Shown here piece after piece: positions 6,591-13,307 of a stretch of DNA of 20,151 nucleotides. Positions within the stretch are counted from its first letter, which is position 1; every line of letters starts with the position of its first letter. The translations under genes and the position numbers were made by a program. Source of the DNA: Promethearchaeota archaeon (GTDB lineage: Archaea; Asgardarchaeota; Lokiarchaeia; Sigynarchaeales; MK-D1); the NCBI GenBank assembly GCA_016839865.1, contig JAEOTN010000037.1:1-20151 (forward strand). The letters run 5' to 3'. The notes below the pieces were generated by a model. It saw nothing but the letters and a program-made list of their open reading frames with translations. It had not been told where the DNA came from and did not search any database.

Positions 6591-7508
6591 TTACTCAAGG
6601 AGTCCCATAGAGAGGATGTTTTCAATTTCATCCTTCGTTTTTGGTTGAGTTTTACCATGTTTCGTCTCAGCACGATTAAATGCTTTTTGAAGTCGGATGA
6701 ATTGTTTGGGATGGTTTAATATTTTTTCAATAATGCCAAATTTATCGGTAATTAATTCACGGATTCTTCCGTATTTCGCAAGAGATTTCAGCTGCATATC
6801 AACAACTTTCTTCACCAACCATTCCTCTACGGTGTTTTCTTTCTCTTCAGAAACGTCTACGGTTTTCGATCCGGAATATTCTCCTTCCCATTTCATAATA
6901 ATGTTATTACCCTGGATAAAGATGTAATACTCATCAAATTCAATATCTGCTGAATCAGGACTTGCAGAATCTATGATACTTTTACCAATTATTTCATTTT
7001 TCTTGTCTACTAGCGGTTGTAACCATTTCTTTTGGATATGAATTGGAAACATACCAAAATCAATAATTTCTTTAACATACAGTAAACCCAATAATGCCAT
7101 TAAATGAAGACAAATTCCACCTGCTTCACCAACATTGCAGTCACATTCATGTTTTACTGATTTTTTGTCACTATTTACATTAACTGAACAAGCGACATCA
7201 AAACTACCAAAATTTAGATGAAGTGAATATTCATTCTGTTCATCATTTAAGTCAAATTTAGCATTTTTCCAGAATAAGATGATCGGTAAGCTTTTTTCAA
7301 CTAACTCTTTTACCTTTTTTGGCATGAAGTTGTTATAAGCTTCTGTTTTCTGCTCAGAAGATAAGATTTCATGAAATCCTCTCTTAAGATCAGATTTCGA
7401 TTTATATTTTGATATTCCTTTCTCCAGATATTCTTTTACCAAAAAACGAAGTTCTTTTGCATTGAGAGTGTTAATTAGGATTTCATAATCTGGTTCGGAC
7501 TTTTTCAT
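6591..7508 (-). CDS. SWIM zinc-finger protein with SAP-like N-terminus
   Basis: A 305-residue protein whose diagnostic feature is HECDCNVGEAGGICLH (120-135). It fits the SWIM zinc finger CxCx(n)CxH, with C122, C124, C133 and H135 as likely zinc ligands. SWIM domains occur in nucleic-acid- or protein-binding proteins, including those beside SWI2/SNF2 helicases. Residues 15-49 (LNAKELRFLVKEY through KYKSKSDLKRGF) look like a SAP-type helix-turn-helix, which would suggest DNA binding. The C-terminal third is charged and helical with no recognised domain. The ATG at 7508 is preferred over the GTG at 7523, because GCATAAATT (7529-7537) is centred about 26 nt upstream and AGGTGG lies in between. 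No helicase is adjacent, so a partner is not indicated. Confidence 0.75.
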   Translation of the reverse strand: MKKSEPDYEILINTLNAKELRFLVKEYLEKGISKYKSKSDLKRGFHEILSSEQKTEAYNNFMPKKVKELVEKSLPIILFWKNAKFDLNDEQNEYSLHLNFGSFDVACSVNVNSDKKSVKHECDCNVGEAGGICLHLMALLGLLYVKEIIDFGMFPIHIQKKWLQPLVDKKNEIIGKSIIDSASPDSADIEFDEYYIFIQGNNIIMKWEGEYSGSKTVDVSEEKENTVEEWLVKKVVDMQLKSLAKYGRIRELITDKFGIIEKILNHPKQFIRLQKAFNRAETKHGKTQPKTKDEIENILSMGLLE

Positions 7509-7565
7509 AGGCAAATAAACCACCTACTAATTTATGCGTCTTTCAGTTAATAAAGATCAATATAG

Positions 7566-8414
7566 CTATTTAAAACTATATAAATCGATATCAATGATAG
7601 GTTTATAGCCTATAGTTTGATAGATACTGTTACTGGTAGGATTGGCTAAATCGGTAAATAAAACACAATAATCATATGTTTCTAACAGTTTTTTTGATAT
7701 TTTTGCTACACATTCAGTTGCATATCCACGTTTTCGCAATTCAGGAGGGGTATAAACATAATTAATTCGACCACAATATTCCATCGATGCATCTCTTACC
7801 ATAGAGACTGGTTTTCCATTATCTAATAAGAAATAAATCTTTCCTTGGTCTATCTGTTTTGCAACTCTATCTAGTGATCGTTCAATTTGTTCCAATGGTG
7901 TTTCCGGAAGCGCTTCCTTGATGAATTCGTAACCCCATTGCCTAATAAGCGATTTATGTTTACGTCTAGCAATAATAAATTCATGATCCCCTATAGTTTC
8001 AGGATTGACTTCGGTTAGTTTGTAGATGCGTTCGTTCATGCCCATTTCTACTTTAGCATTTTTTAATTCAACCCAAATGTGTTTGAATCGCTGAACTGCA
8101 GGTTTTGGACCTAAAATACCTGGTGTTTGTGGATCTTTTTTTGCTAATTCTTCAGTAAAGGCATCTACCGCATCCAAATGTTCTGTATACGACAATATCG
8201 TATTCCATGGGGGTGTTCGGATTGATACAAGCACAATATTATCATGGTCCCTCACAAGAGCAAGAACAGGAGCATCTTCTCCGTAAATTTGGGGATTTTT
8301 AACAATACGCTCCAAAATTCCATAAATTAGGTTATTCTCAACAGGAAAATCATTGAGAAATGGTTTAACTTGCTTGAAAAATTCAGTAATTTCCGTATAG
8401 AACTGGACTTCCAT
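7566..8414 (-). CDS. GNAT-family N-acetyltransferase (FR47-like)
   Basis: A 282-residue protein with a C-terminal GNAT domain. The acetyl-CoA binding loop is RKRGYA (227-232), after the strand INYVYTPPELR. It is followed by the helix ECVAKISKKLLE, VLFTDLANPTSNSIYQTIGYKP (251-272) and a short C-terminal strand. The N-terminal 140 residues are the variable substrate-side domain seen in FR47-like two-domain acetyltransferases also common in Firmicutes. It should transfer acetyl from acetyl-CoA to an amine of an unknown small molecule or protein. The ATG at 8414 fits TATA-like GAATTTAATAG (8437-8447, minus sense), centred 27-28 nt upstream. Two further acetyltransferase genes follow at 8601 and 9179. 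Confidence 0.87.
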   Translation of the reverse strand: MEVQFYTEITEFFKQVKPFLNDFPVENNLIYGILERIVKNPQIYGEDAPVLALVRDHDNIVLVSIRTPPWNTILSYTEHLDAVDAFTEELAKKDPQTPGILGPKPAVQRFKHIWVELKNAKVEMGMNERIYKLTEVNPETIGDHEFIIARRKHKSLIRQWGYEFIKEALPETPLEQIERSLDRVAKQIDQGKIYFLLDNGKPVSMVRDASMEYCGRINYVYTPPELRKRGYATECVAKISKKLLETYDYCVLFTDLANPTSNSIYQTIGYKPIIDIDLYSFK

Positions 8415-8436
8415 GTCTACTATGATGTGTTTTTAC

Positions 8437-8447
8437 TATTAAATTCA
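8437..8447 (-). promoter_or_regulatory. TATA-like box for the first GNAT gene
   Basis: GAATTTAATAG on the minus strand is centred 27-28 nt before the ATG at 8414, consistent with a leaderless transcript. Confidence 0.45.
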
Positions 8448-8514
8448 TCTCTTGACATGTATGATTACAATTGGTACTAGTGAAGCAATTAACATACAAG
8501 ATGAATGCTATTAT

Positions 8515-8595
8515 ATGAAAATTCTAATCGTGTTCCATAGTCTAAGTAGTCAAACTGAAAAGATCGCAAAAAATGTAATCAATTCAGCACAATAG
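8515..8595 (+). pseudogene. Truncated flavodoxin-like N-terminus (26 codons)
   Basis: A short frame opens with ATG and reads MKILIVFHSLSSQTEKIAKN, then VINSAQ and a TAG stop. This is the first strand, phosphate-binding loop and first helix of a flavodoxin-type protein (family pattern: hydrophobic strand, then (S/T)xTGxTexiA). The loop has the conserved Thr and the EKIA helix start, but the usual TG is replaced. Nothing flavodoxin-like continues in any frame beyond the stop, and the convergent GNAT gene ends only six bases further on. It is best explained as the stump of a lost gene. A very short functional peptide is possible but less likely. Confidence 0.5.
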
Positions 8596-8600
8596 CAAAT

Positions 8601-9140
8601 TCACAATATTTTGCTTGTATCTAACTCATAATATTTCATTATGCGATGTAATTTCATAGGAACTTCACTTTCGGGATAGGGGGGTATTTCCTCGAACCCT
8701 ACATACTCGTAGATTCGATTAGCACTCGTCATGAATCCCAAAGTATCCAATCGTACTTTTTTATATCCCGTGGATTTCGCAGTGTTTAACAGAAACATCA
8801 ATAATTGTAACCCAAGTCCCTCACCCTGATACTCGGATCGGATATGCATATGAATGATCTCACAAATTTTATCCGAATGCTTACGAATTCCTCCTGTTCC
8901 AATGAAGTTATTTGACTGGGTATGTCGAACTAAATAAAACTTATATTCTTCAGATGTTGACTTATTTTCGATGAAAATATTAACGTATTCTGCCAATGGA
9001 GTTCCTACTTCTTCAAACATATCTACATAATATATTTTTTTAACGTTTTTTTGAATCCAATGCATATAATTAAGTGTGTAATCTAAGAGAACTTGTTTAT
9101 GTTCGTCTAGATTTACTTCTACAAATTCTAATTCCGGCAT
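8601..9140 (-). CDS. GNAT-family N-acetyltransferase
   Basis: A 179-residue single-domain GNAT protein. It shows EIIHMHIRSEYQGEGLGLQL (94-113), where QGEGLG is the acetyl-CoA pyrophosphate loop, then VRLDTLGFMTSANRIYEYVG (129-148) and FEEIPPYPESEVP. This is the common small-molecule type of GNAT with the LDTxxFMxSAxxxYExxGF pattern. The acceptor is unknown. The ATG at 9140 and the ATG of the divergent Eis-like gene at 9179 are only 38 bp apart. A TATA-like TTTTTACT (9168-9175, minus sense) lies about 30 nt before the start, so the two promoters interleave. Confidence 0.88.
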   Translation of the reverse strand: MPELEFVEVNLDEHKQVLLDYTLNYMHWIQKNVKKIYYVDMFEEVGTPLAEYVNIFIENKSTSEEYKFYLVRHTQSNNFIGTGGIRKHSDKICEIIHMHIRSEYQGEGLGLQLLMFLLNTAKSTGYKKVRLDTLGFMTSANRIYEYVGFEEIPPYPESEVPMKLHRIMKYYELDTSKIL

Positions 9141-9144
9141 AGTC

Positions 9145-9159
9145 CTATTTTTTAAATAG
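9145..9159 (+). promoter_or_regulatory. TATA-like palindromic box for the Eis-like gene
   Basis: CTATTT-TTT-AAATAG is an inverted repeat with 6-bp arms, centred 27 nt before ATG 9179. It contains the sequence TTTTTTAAATAG that recurs upstream of the SDR at 12495. The promoter of the divergent GNAT gene must lie in the same 38 bp. Confidence 0.5.
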
Positions 9160-9178
9160 CTCGTCTTAGTAAAAAACT

Positions 9179-10402
9179 ATGTCCATCAAATTTCGAGTTG
9201 CAAAGTTGGATGACAAGGATAAAGAGGATATATCAGCTATACAACTATATGCGTATAATGAGCCCCCTCCCGCCCATGAACGATTTAAGAATTCATATGA
9301 CCTCATTTACAAAGAACATTATGTTGGTACAATAAAGAAGGAAATTGTGGTATCCTTACGGTGTGTTACACTAAATCAGAATGTTAGAGGGACTTTTAAA
9401 AAAATGGGAGGTGTAGCTATGGTTGCTACATATGGAGAGGCGCGACGAAAAGGATATTGCAGAGATGCAATGAAATACTCCTATGGACGGATGAAAGAAG
9501 ACGGGATCTTAGTTAGTACGTTGACACCTTTCAAAGATTCGTTTTATATGCAATTCGGATATGTGAATGCAAAACCATCTCAATTTATGGAATTTAATCC
9601 ATTATGGTTTTCCAGATGGAAGGATTTACCAAAAGGATACTCGATTAAAAGGATGAAGATCAACGAAGGTAAAAAAGAACTCCGAGAGTGTCAGGAATAT
9701 GTTGTAGAACAGTTCAATGGAGGAGTTAAACGATACGATGATAGATGGGAAGAATTTTTCAAAGGAAATTCATCCTGGTTGGTACTTGTATATAATCCAG
9801 AAAAGAAGGTCGAGGGTGCAATGTATTATCGCACGCTTGGATATGGGGATCGTATATTTGGTGAGGATAATGTTGGTCGTATGGGGGGTATTGGATTTTA
9901 TCCAAAAACTCTTGAAGCTAGACATGCACTTTTTCATTTTATTTATCTTCACGCTGAACAATTAGTAAAGGTAACACTTCCACTCCTTCCTTATGAGGAC
10001 AATTTCCAATCATGGATTCAAGACCATATTAAGAACGAAATTAAACAACATTTTGTATCTATGATCCGTATTATTAATGTGGATAGTGTTTTTGACGAAA
10101 TTTCTGTTCCTGAGGTTGAATACGAGGAAATTAGCTTTGAAATTCAAGATCCCATGTGTGAATGGAACAACGGAATCTTGAAACTATGGGAGGAAGAAGG
10201 GAGAATACAATCTAAATTTTACCCAAATGAATCTGTGGATACAAAAATAACTATTGAAGGACTCAGCGCTTTATTATTTGGTACTTTGACAATAGAAGAA
10301 ATCGAATATTTTGGATGGACGCAAAACCTTAGTGAAGGAGATAGGGACATCCTCTCTATATGGTTCCCACGAAGAGAATATTATTGCACAGAATTTTTCT
10401 GA
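9179..10402 (+). CDS. Eis-like multi-domain acetyltransferase (GNAT plus SCP2-like C-terminus)
   Basis: A 407-residue protein, the size of the Eis family (Mycobacterium tuberculosis Eis has about 402 residues). The N-terminal GNAT domain has VAMVATYGEARRKGYCRDAM (79-98), with the acetyl-CoA loop RRKGYC, and SFYMQFGYVNAKP (121-133), which matches the tyrosine-bearing YxxFGY segment of Eis. A second GNAT-like domain and a C-terminal SCP2-type region follow. The protein ends YYCTEFF. In Eis the C-terminal phenylalanine's carboxylate acts as general base, and the terminal Phe here keeps that arrangement. Eis enzymes acetylate amines, including aminoglycosides and lysines; the substrate here is unknown. 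It is divergent from the GNAT at 8601. Confidence 0.86.
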   Translation: MSIKFRVAKLDDKDKEDISAIQLYAYNEPPPAHERFKNSYDLIYKEHYVGTIKKEIVVSLRCVTLNQNVRGTFKKMGGVAMVATYGEARRKGYCRDAMKYSYGRMKEDGILVSTLTPFKDSFYMQFGYVNAKPSQFMEFNPLWFSRWKDLPKGYSIKRMKINEGKKELRECQEYVVEQFNGGVKRYDDRWEEFFKGNSSWLVLVYNPEKKVEGAMYYRTLGYGDRIFGEDNVGRMGGIGFYPKTLEARHALFHFIYLHAEQLVKVTLPLLPYEDNFQSWIQDHIKNEIKQHFVSMIRIINVDSVFDEISVPEVEYEEISFEIQDPMCEWNNGILKLWEEEGRIQSKFYPNESVDTKITIEGLSALLFGTLTIEEIEYFGWTQNLSEGDRDILSIWFPRREYYCTEFF

Positions 10403-10416
10403 ATTCCAAATCAGTA

Positions 10417-10423
10417 TTTTTTT
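10417..10423 (+). terminator. T-run after the Eis-like gene
   Basis: Seven T residues lie 15 bases after the stop at 10402. The same stretch (TTTTTTTAAC) could serve as TATA box for the following membrane-protein gene. Confidence 0.35.
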
Positions 10424-10455
10424 AACTATTCCCACTGAGTATAGAATGATGTATT

Positions 10456-10794
10456 ATGGCAAAAAATAGATCGTTTACGAAGACCCTTGCTATCATTGGT
10501 GGTATTTTTATTATAATTGAGGGTATTCTAGGAATAATTAATAGTCTAGCAGCAACAATAAACATCCCTAATTTAGGATTTTTAGTAGAATGGTATTATG
10601 CGTTGGTTGCTATTGTTGTTGGGATAATTGTGTTATGGTCTTGTGATGTGTTCACTAAAAAGTCGAAAGGTCCTGCATATAATGGATGGCTTCTTCTAAT
10701 TTTGGGAATACTAGGTGTAATTTTCACCTATTGGCATGTTGGTGGAGCTTTAGTAATAATTGCAGGTATTTTGTGGATTGTTTGGAAAAAGTAA
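10456..10794 (+). CDS. Small integral membrane protein with four predicted helices
   Basis: A 112-residue protein with short basic ends (MAKNRSFTK and VWKK). It has four hydrophobic segments at roughly 10-31, 45-63, 76-92 and 93-110, rich in Gly and Ile (IIGGIFIIIEGILGIIN; LLLILGILGVIFTY). I recognise no family; it resembles the many small four-helix proteins of archaea. The start is ATG at 10456, with a TATA-like TTTTTTTAAC about 34 nt upstream. It lies 53 bp after the Eis-like gene on the same strand, so read-through is possible. Function unknown. Confidence 0.68.
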   Translation: MAKNRSFTKTLAIIGGIFIIIEGILGIINSLAATINIPNLGFLVEWYYALVAIVVGIIVLWSCDVFTKKSKGPAYNGWLLLILGILGVIFTYWHVGGALVIIAGILWIVWKK

Positions 10795-10880
10795 TTGATA
10801 TTTTCCTATATTTCCTTTTTAATAAAAAGATCCCAAAAAGTTAATAATTATCATTGCGATCTATATATCTTAGGGAGAAA

Positions 10881-11237
10881 ATGATTCATTTAGGAGTTGT
10901 ATTCTCAGATGCAGTTTGGAACTTGGTGGGTGGTAGCACGACAGTTCTCTGTGGAGTAACAATAATTTCAGTATTTATCACCATTATTACAGATCAGAAG
11001 AAAAATCAAAAAGAAATCATCCCAAAAAAGAAAATTCAGATGTTTTGTCCATATTGCGGTATTATGAGTAAGCATTTAAGTGAATTTTGTACATTTTGTG
11101 GGAGTTCTTTAGCCAATGTTGCTGAAATGTTAGGTTTGAAAAAATTAGAAGTGCATAATGAGAATATCTGTCCGTTTTGTAGTTGTCCAATACAAAATTC
11201 CGAATGTATTGCCTGTGGCAGATCTATAAAACAATAG
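10881..11237 (+). CDS. Membrane-anchored double zinc-ribbon protein
   Basis: A 118-residue protein with one N-terminal membrane segment (about 19-37, TTVLCGVTIISVFITIITD), then a lysine-rich linker and two zinc-ribbon halves with paired cysteines: CPYC (56-59) with CTFC (70-73), and CPFC (97-100) with CIAC (109-112). The ribbons should lie in the cytoplasm and bind one zinc each. Such proteins are frequent in Asgard and other archaea and lack a known role. A TTG at 10854 would add nine residues; ATG 10881 is preferred, with GGGAG just upstream. It lies 86 bp after the small membrane protein on the same strand. Confidence 0.7.
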   Translation: MIHLGVVFSDAVWNLVGGSTTVLCGVTIISVFITIITDQKKNQKEIIPKKKIQMFCPYCGIMSKHLSEFCTFCGSSLANVAEMLGLKKLEVHNENICPFCSCPIQNSECIACGRSIKQ

Positions 11238-11308
11238 ACCAGTTTTTATACGAAAAATTGGGTGTCATATCTCTAAAGTATCATCCAGTTTATTTCTTAT
11301 TCATACTA

Positions 11309-11327
11309 GTGAGTATATCATACTCAC
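11309..11327. repeat. Perfect 19-bp inverted repeat in a convergent gap
   Basis: GTGAGTAT-ATC-ATACTCAC has 8-bp perfect arms and a 3-nt centre. It lies in the 233-bp gap 11238-11470 between convergent genes. No gene is evident in the gap; only this repeat and the hairpin at 11445-11470 stand out. Confidence 0.6.
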
Positions 11328-11444
11328 ATACAAGACTGATATGTGTGATCCTATGATTTCCATCAATCACAAATAATCATGAGTACAATGGTCTCGAAAT
11401 TAACCATATGCACCAGATTAACCCCACTTCACCCATATCTCTCT

Positions 11445-11470
11445 AAAAAATACTCCGCAAGGTATTTTTT
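11445..11470. terminator. Bidirectional hairpin terminator
   Basis: AAAAAATAC and GTATTTTTT form perfect 9-bp arms around an 8-nt loop. T-runs appear on both strands, with further T residues after 11474. The hairpin directly abuts the stop codon of the dehalogenase-like gene on the minus strand and would also stop plus-strand transcription from 10881. Confidence 0.6.
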
Positions 11471-12370
11471 CTAATTTTTTCCTATAAAGTCTAAGATAAT
11501 TGCTACTAATTCTTCAGGTTTTTCCTCTTGAAGGAAGTGCCCTGAATTTTTTACAGTTGGATGCTCTCGGTTTCTCGCACCGAGTGCAGTTTTTTGAACG
11601 AACTTTTCACCACCACGAGTTATCGGATCCTTGTCTGAAAATGCAGTCAAGAACGGGATGTCCCATTTCTTATATTCCTCCCAAGCTTTTCTATTTTTGA
11701 TTGCTTCGGGATCATCAGGGGAAATTGGAACTAGTGCTGGAAATATTCTTGCACCTGCTTTGTATTTCTGAGACGGAAAGGGTGCAGTATATGCTTTAAG
11801 CACATTTTTTGATAATGTACTGAATGTCCCTTTCTGTATAATTGTTCCAATTGGTAAAATAGGGCTTTTTTGTGAGAATTCTCTCCATCGTAAGAACGCT
11901 TTTGGAGGGGATCTGGAATCTGGTCGAGGAGCGGGAAGTCCTCCATTAGCTAGAATAATACGTTTAAATCTGCTCTTGTTTGCTACGGCAATTCGTAATC
12001 CAATAAGCGAACCCCAATCTTGACAAAACATCGTGATATCTGTGAGATCCACTTGTTCCAACCATAATTGTATCCAGCGTAGATGAGATTCATAAGTATA
12101 ATCTGATTGTTTTGCTGGTTTATCTGATTTTCCAAAGCCTACTAGATCTGGAGCCAGAACTCGAAATCCAGCTTGCACTAAAGGAGGAATCATTTTCCGA
12201 TACAAATAGGACCAAGATGGCTCCCCATGCATGAGTAAAATTGGTTCTACATCTTTCGGTCCCTCATCTACATAATGAATTCGAATTCCATCCACAGTAA
12301 TATAATTCGGTGAAAAGGGATAATCATGTAACTTTTTAAACCGATGTTCTGGTGTGCGATATATCTTCAT
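11471..12370 (-). CDS. Haloalkane dehalogenase-type alpha/beta hydrolase
   Basis: A 299-residue alpha/beta hydrolase with the hallmarks of haloalkane dehalogenase subfamily I (DhlA type), which hydrolyses a carbon-halogen bond to an alcohol through a covalent aspartyl ester. It starts with the family-typical MKIYRTPEHRF. HGEPSWSYLYRKM (48-60) carries E50. The nucleophile motif CQDWGS gives D118 with halide-binding W119. LRWREFSQ offers W162 as the second, cap-domain tryptophan. FSDKDPITRGG gives acid D248, and GHFLQEE gives base H278. The substrate is unknown; the same fold also makes epoxide hydrolases, but those lack this tryptophan pair. ATG 12370 is preferred to upstream TTG 12418 or ATG 12379, because ATTATTAAT (12392-12400) is centred about 26 nt upstream. 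Divergent from the SDR at 12495. Confidence 0.88.
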   Translation of the reverse strand: MKIYRTPEHRFKKLHDYPFSPNYITVDGIRIHYVDEGPKDVEPILLMHGEPSWSYLYRKMIPPLVQAGFRVLAPDLVGFGKSDKPAKQSDYTYESHLRWIQLWLEQVDLTDITMFCQDWGSLIGLRIAVANKSRFKRIILANGGLPAPRPDSRSPPKAFLRWREFSQKSPILPIGTIIQKGTFSTLSKNVLKAYTAPFPSQKYKAGARIFPALVPISPDDPEAIKNRKAWEEYKKWDIPFLTAFSDKDPITRGGEKFVQKTALGARNREHPTVKNSGHFLQEEKPEELVAIILDFIGKN

Positions 12371-12423
12371 AACTTTCATTAAACACGTGAAATTATTAAT
12401 GCTCCGTCTTAGATCCAAAATCT

Positions 12424-12476
12424 TTTGACTATTGTGACTTATTTTTCGTCTTTGAGAACTTTTTTAAATAGTCAAA
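12424..12476. promoter_or_regulatory. Candidate operator: split 10-bp inverted repeat in a divergent promoter
   Basis: TTTGACTATT (12424-12433) and AATAGTCAAA (12467-12476) are perfect inverted copies, 43 bp centre to centre. The right arm overlaps the TATA-like box of the SDR gene (12460-12471). The left arm lies about 24 bp upstream of the dehalogenase gene's TATA. The layout suits a regulator acting on both genes. Confidence 0.45.
12460..12471 (+). promoter_or_regulatory. TATA-like box for the SDR operon
   Basis: TTTTTTAAATAG is centred about 29 nt before ATG 12495. The identical 12-mer precedes the Eis-like gene at 9148-9159. Confidence 0.5.
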
Positions 12477-12494
12477 TTGATTGTAGTATGAATT

Positions 12495-13292
12495 ATGACT
12501 TCCAAAATCGTTCTAGTTACCGGTGGTTCTAACGGAATTGGATATTCTATTACAAAATTTTTGTGTTCTCGGGGAGATATTGTTATATCTACAGACATCG
12601 ATTCAGAGGTACTTAAAAAATTCATGGATATTAAAAATGTATTTCCTTTTGTGATGGATGTCACAAATAGTGAGAGTATACAATCTGTTGCAAAGCAAAT
12701 TGAAGATAATTTTGGATTTATTGACTGTATCGTAAATTGTGCAGGAATTTTTGTAGGTGGACCGATAGTTGAGGTGAAACTAGAGGACTACGAAAGACTG
12801 ATAGATGTCAATGTGCTTGGATATATTCGAGTAGTCAAAGTATTTTATCCGTTATTACGAAAGGGAAGCAGAATAATTAATATCAGTTCTGAGGTTGGTA
12901 GGATTCCTTGGCCGTTCAATGGACCATATACGCTTACAAAATATGCGGTAGAAGGATTTTCTGACTCTTTACGCAGAGAAATGATGTTTAAAGATATAAA
13001 AGTGATAAAAATCCAACCTGGTTCTATAAATACGAATATGATGGATTGTACAAAAGCGTCATACAAGAAATATTGTGAAGATTCTGAATTTGTCGAACAG
13101 ATAAATCGTGTTTGGGGTGTTTTAGCCAATGAGGGATATGCCGATCCGATTTACATGGCAAAAACAGTCTATAAGGCAATTCACAATAAATATACGAGGT
13201 TTACATATAGAGTGAAGAACCATCGAGGAAGAAGGATTTCCGAATTCATTCCAGCTAGATGGTTAGATTTTATTATAAGGAAATGGATATGA
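12495..13292 (+). CDS. Classical short-chain dehydrogenase/reductase
   Basis: A 265-residue classical SDR. The cofactor motif is TGGSNGIG (9-16), with D34 in VISTDID favouring NAD(H). NCAG is at 81-84, the catalytic Ser at 131/132 (INISSEVG), the active-site pair Y145 and K149 in YTLTK, and PGSINT at 175-180. The C-terminal tail (RISEFIPARWLDFIIRKWI) is basic and amphipathic, as in SDRs acting on lipids or steroids at the membrane. It should oxidise or reduce a hydroxyl/keto group; the substrate is unknown. The next gene, a seven-helix membrane protein, starts 15 bp later with a strong ribosome binding site, so the two form an operon. The divergent neighbour is the dehalogenase, whose alcohol product could in principle be an SDR substrate. 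Confidence 0.92.
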   Translation: MTSKIVLVTGGSNGIGYSITKFLCSRGDIVISTDIDSEVLKKFMDIKNVFPFVMDVTNSESIQSVAKQIEDNFGFIDCIVNCAGIFVGGPIVEVKLEDYERLIDVNVLGYIRVVKVFYPLLRKGSRIINISSEVGRIPWPFNGPYTLTKYAVEGFSDSLRREMMFKDIKVIKIQPGSINTNMMDCTKASYKKYCEDSEFVEQINRVWGVLANEGYADPIYMAKTVYKAIHNKYTRFTYRVKNHRGRRISEFIPARWLDFIIRKWI

Positions 13293-13293
13293 C

Positions 13294-13299
13294 GGAGGG
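13294..13299 (+). promoter_or_regulatory. Ribosome binding site GGAGGG
   Basis: A strong Shine-Dalgarno site lies two bases after the SDR stop and eight bases before ATG 13308. It marks internal translation start within an operon, in contrast to the leaderless pattern elsewhere. Confidence 0.6.
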
Positions 13300-13307
13300 A
13301 GAAAACA

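Noticed and set aside
7566..10402. The GNAT cluster as a toxin-antitoxin or defence system
   Set aside because: No small antitoxin-like ribbon-helix-helix gene precedes any of the GNATs, and the proteins are larger than TacT/AtaT-type toxins or of Eis type.
11344..11371. TGTGAT/ATCACA pair as a CRP-like site
   Set aside because: The arms are 16 bp apart and not at a promoter, and a CRP-type site is not expected in an archaeal convergent gap. It is noted only as part of the gap's repeats.
11379..11474. Short plus-strand frame (31 codons) in the convergent gap
   Set aside because: It runs through the hairpin terminator, has no ribosome binding site or TATA-like box at a suitable distance, and its sequence looks random.
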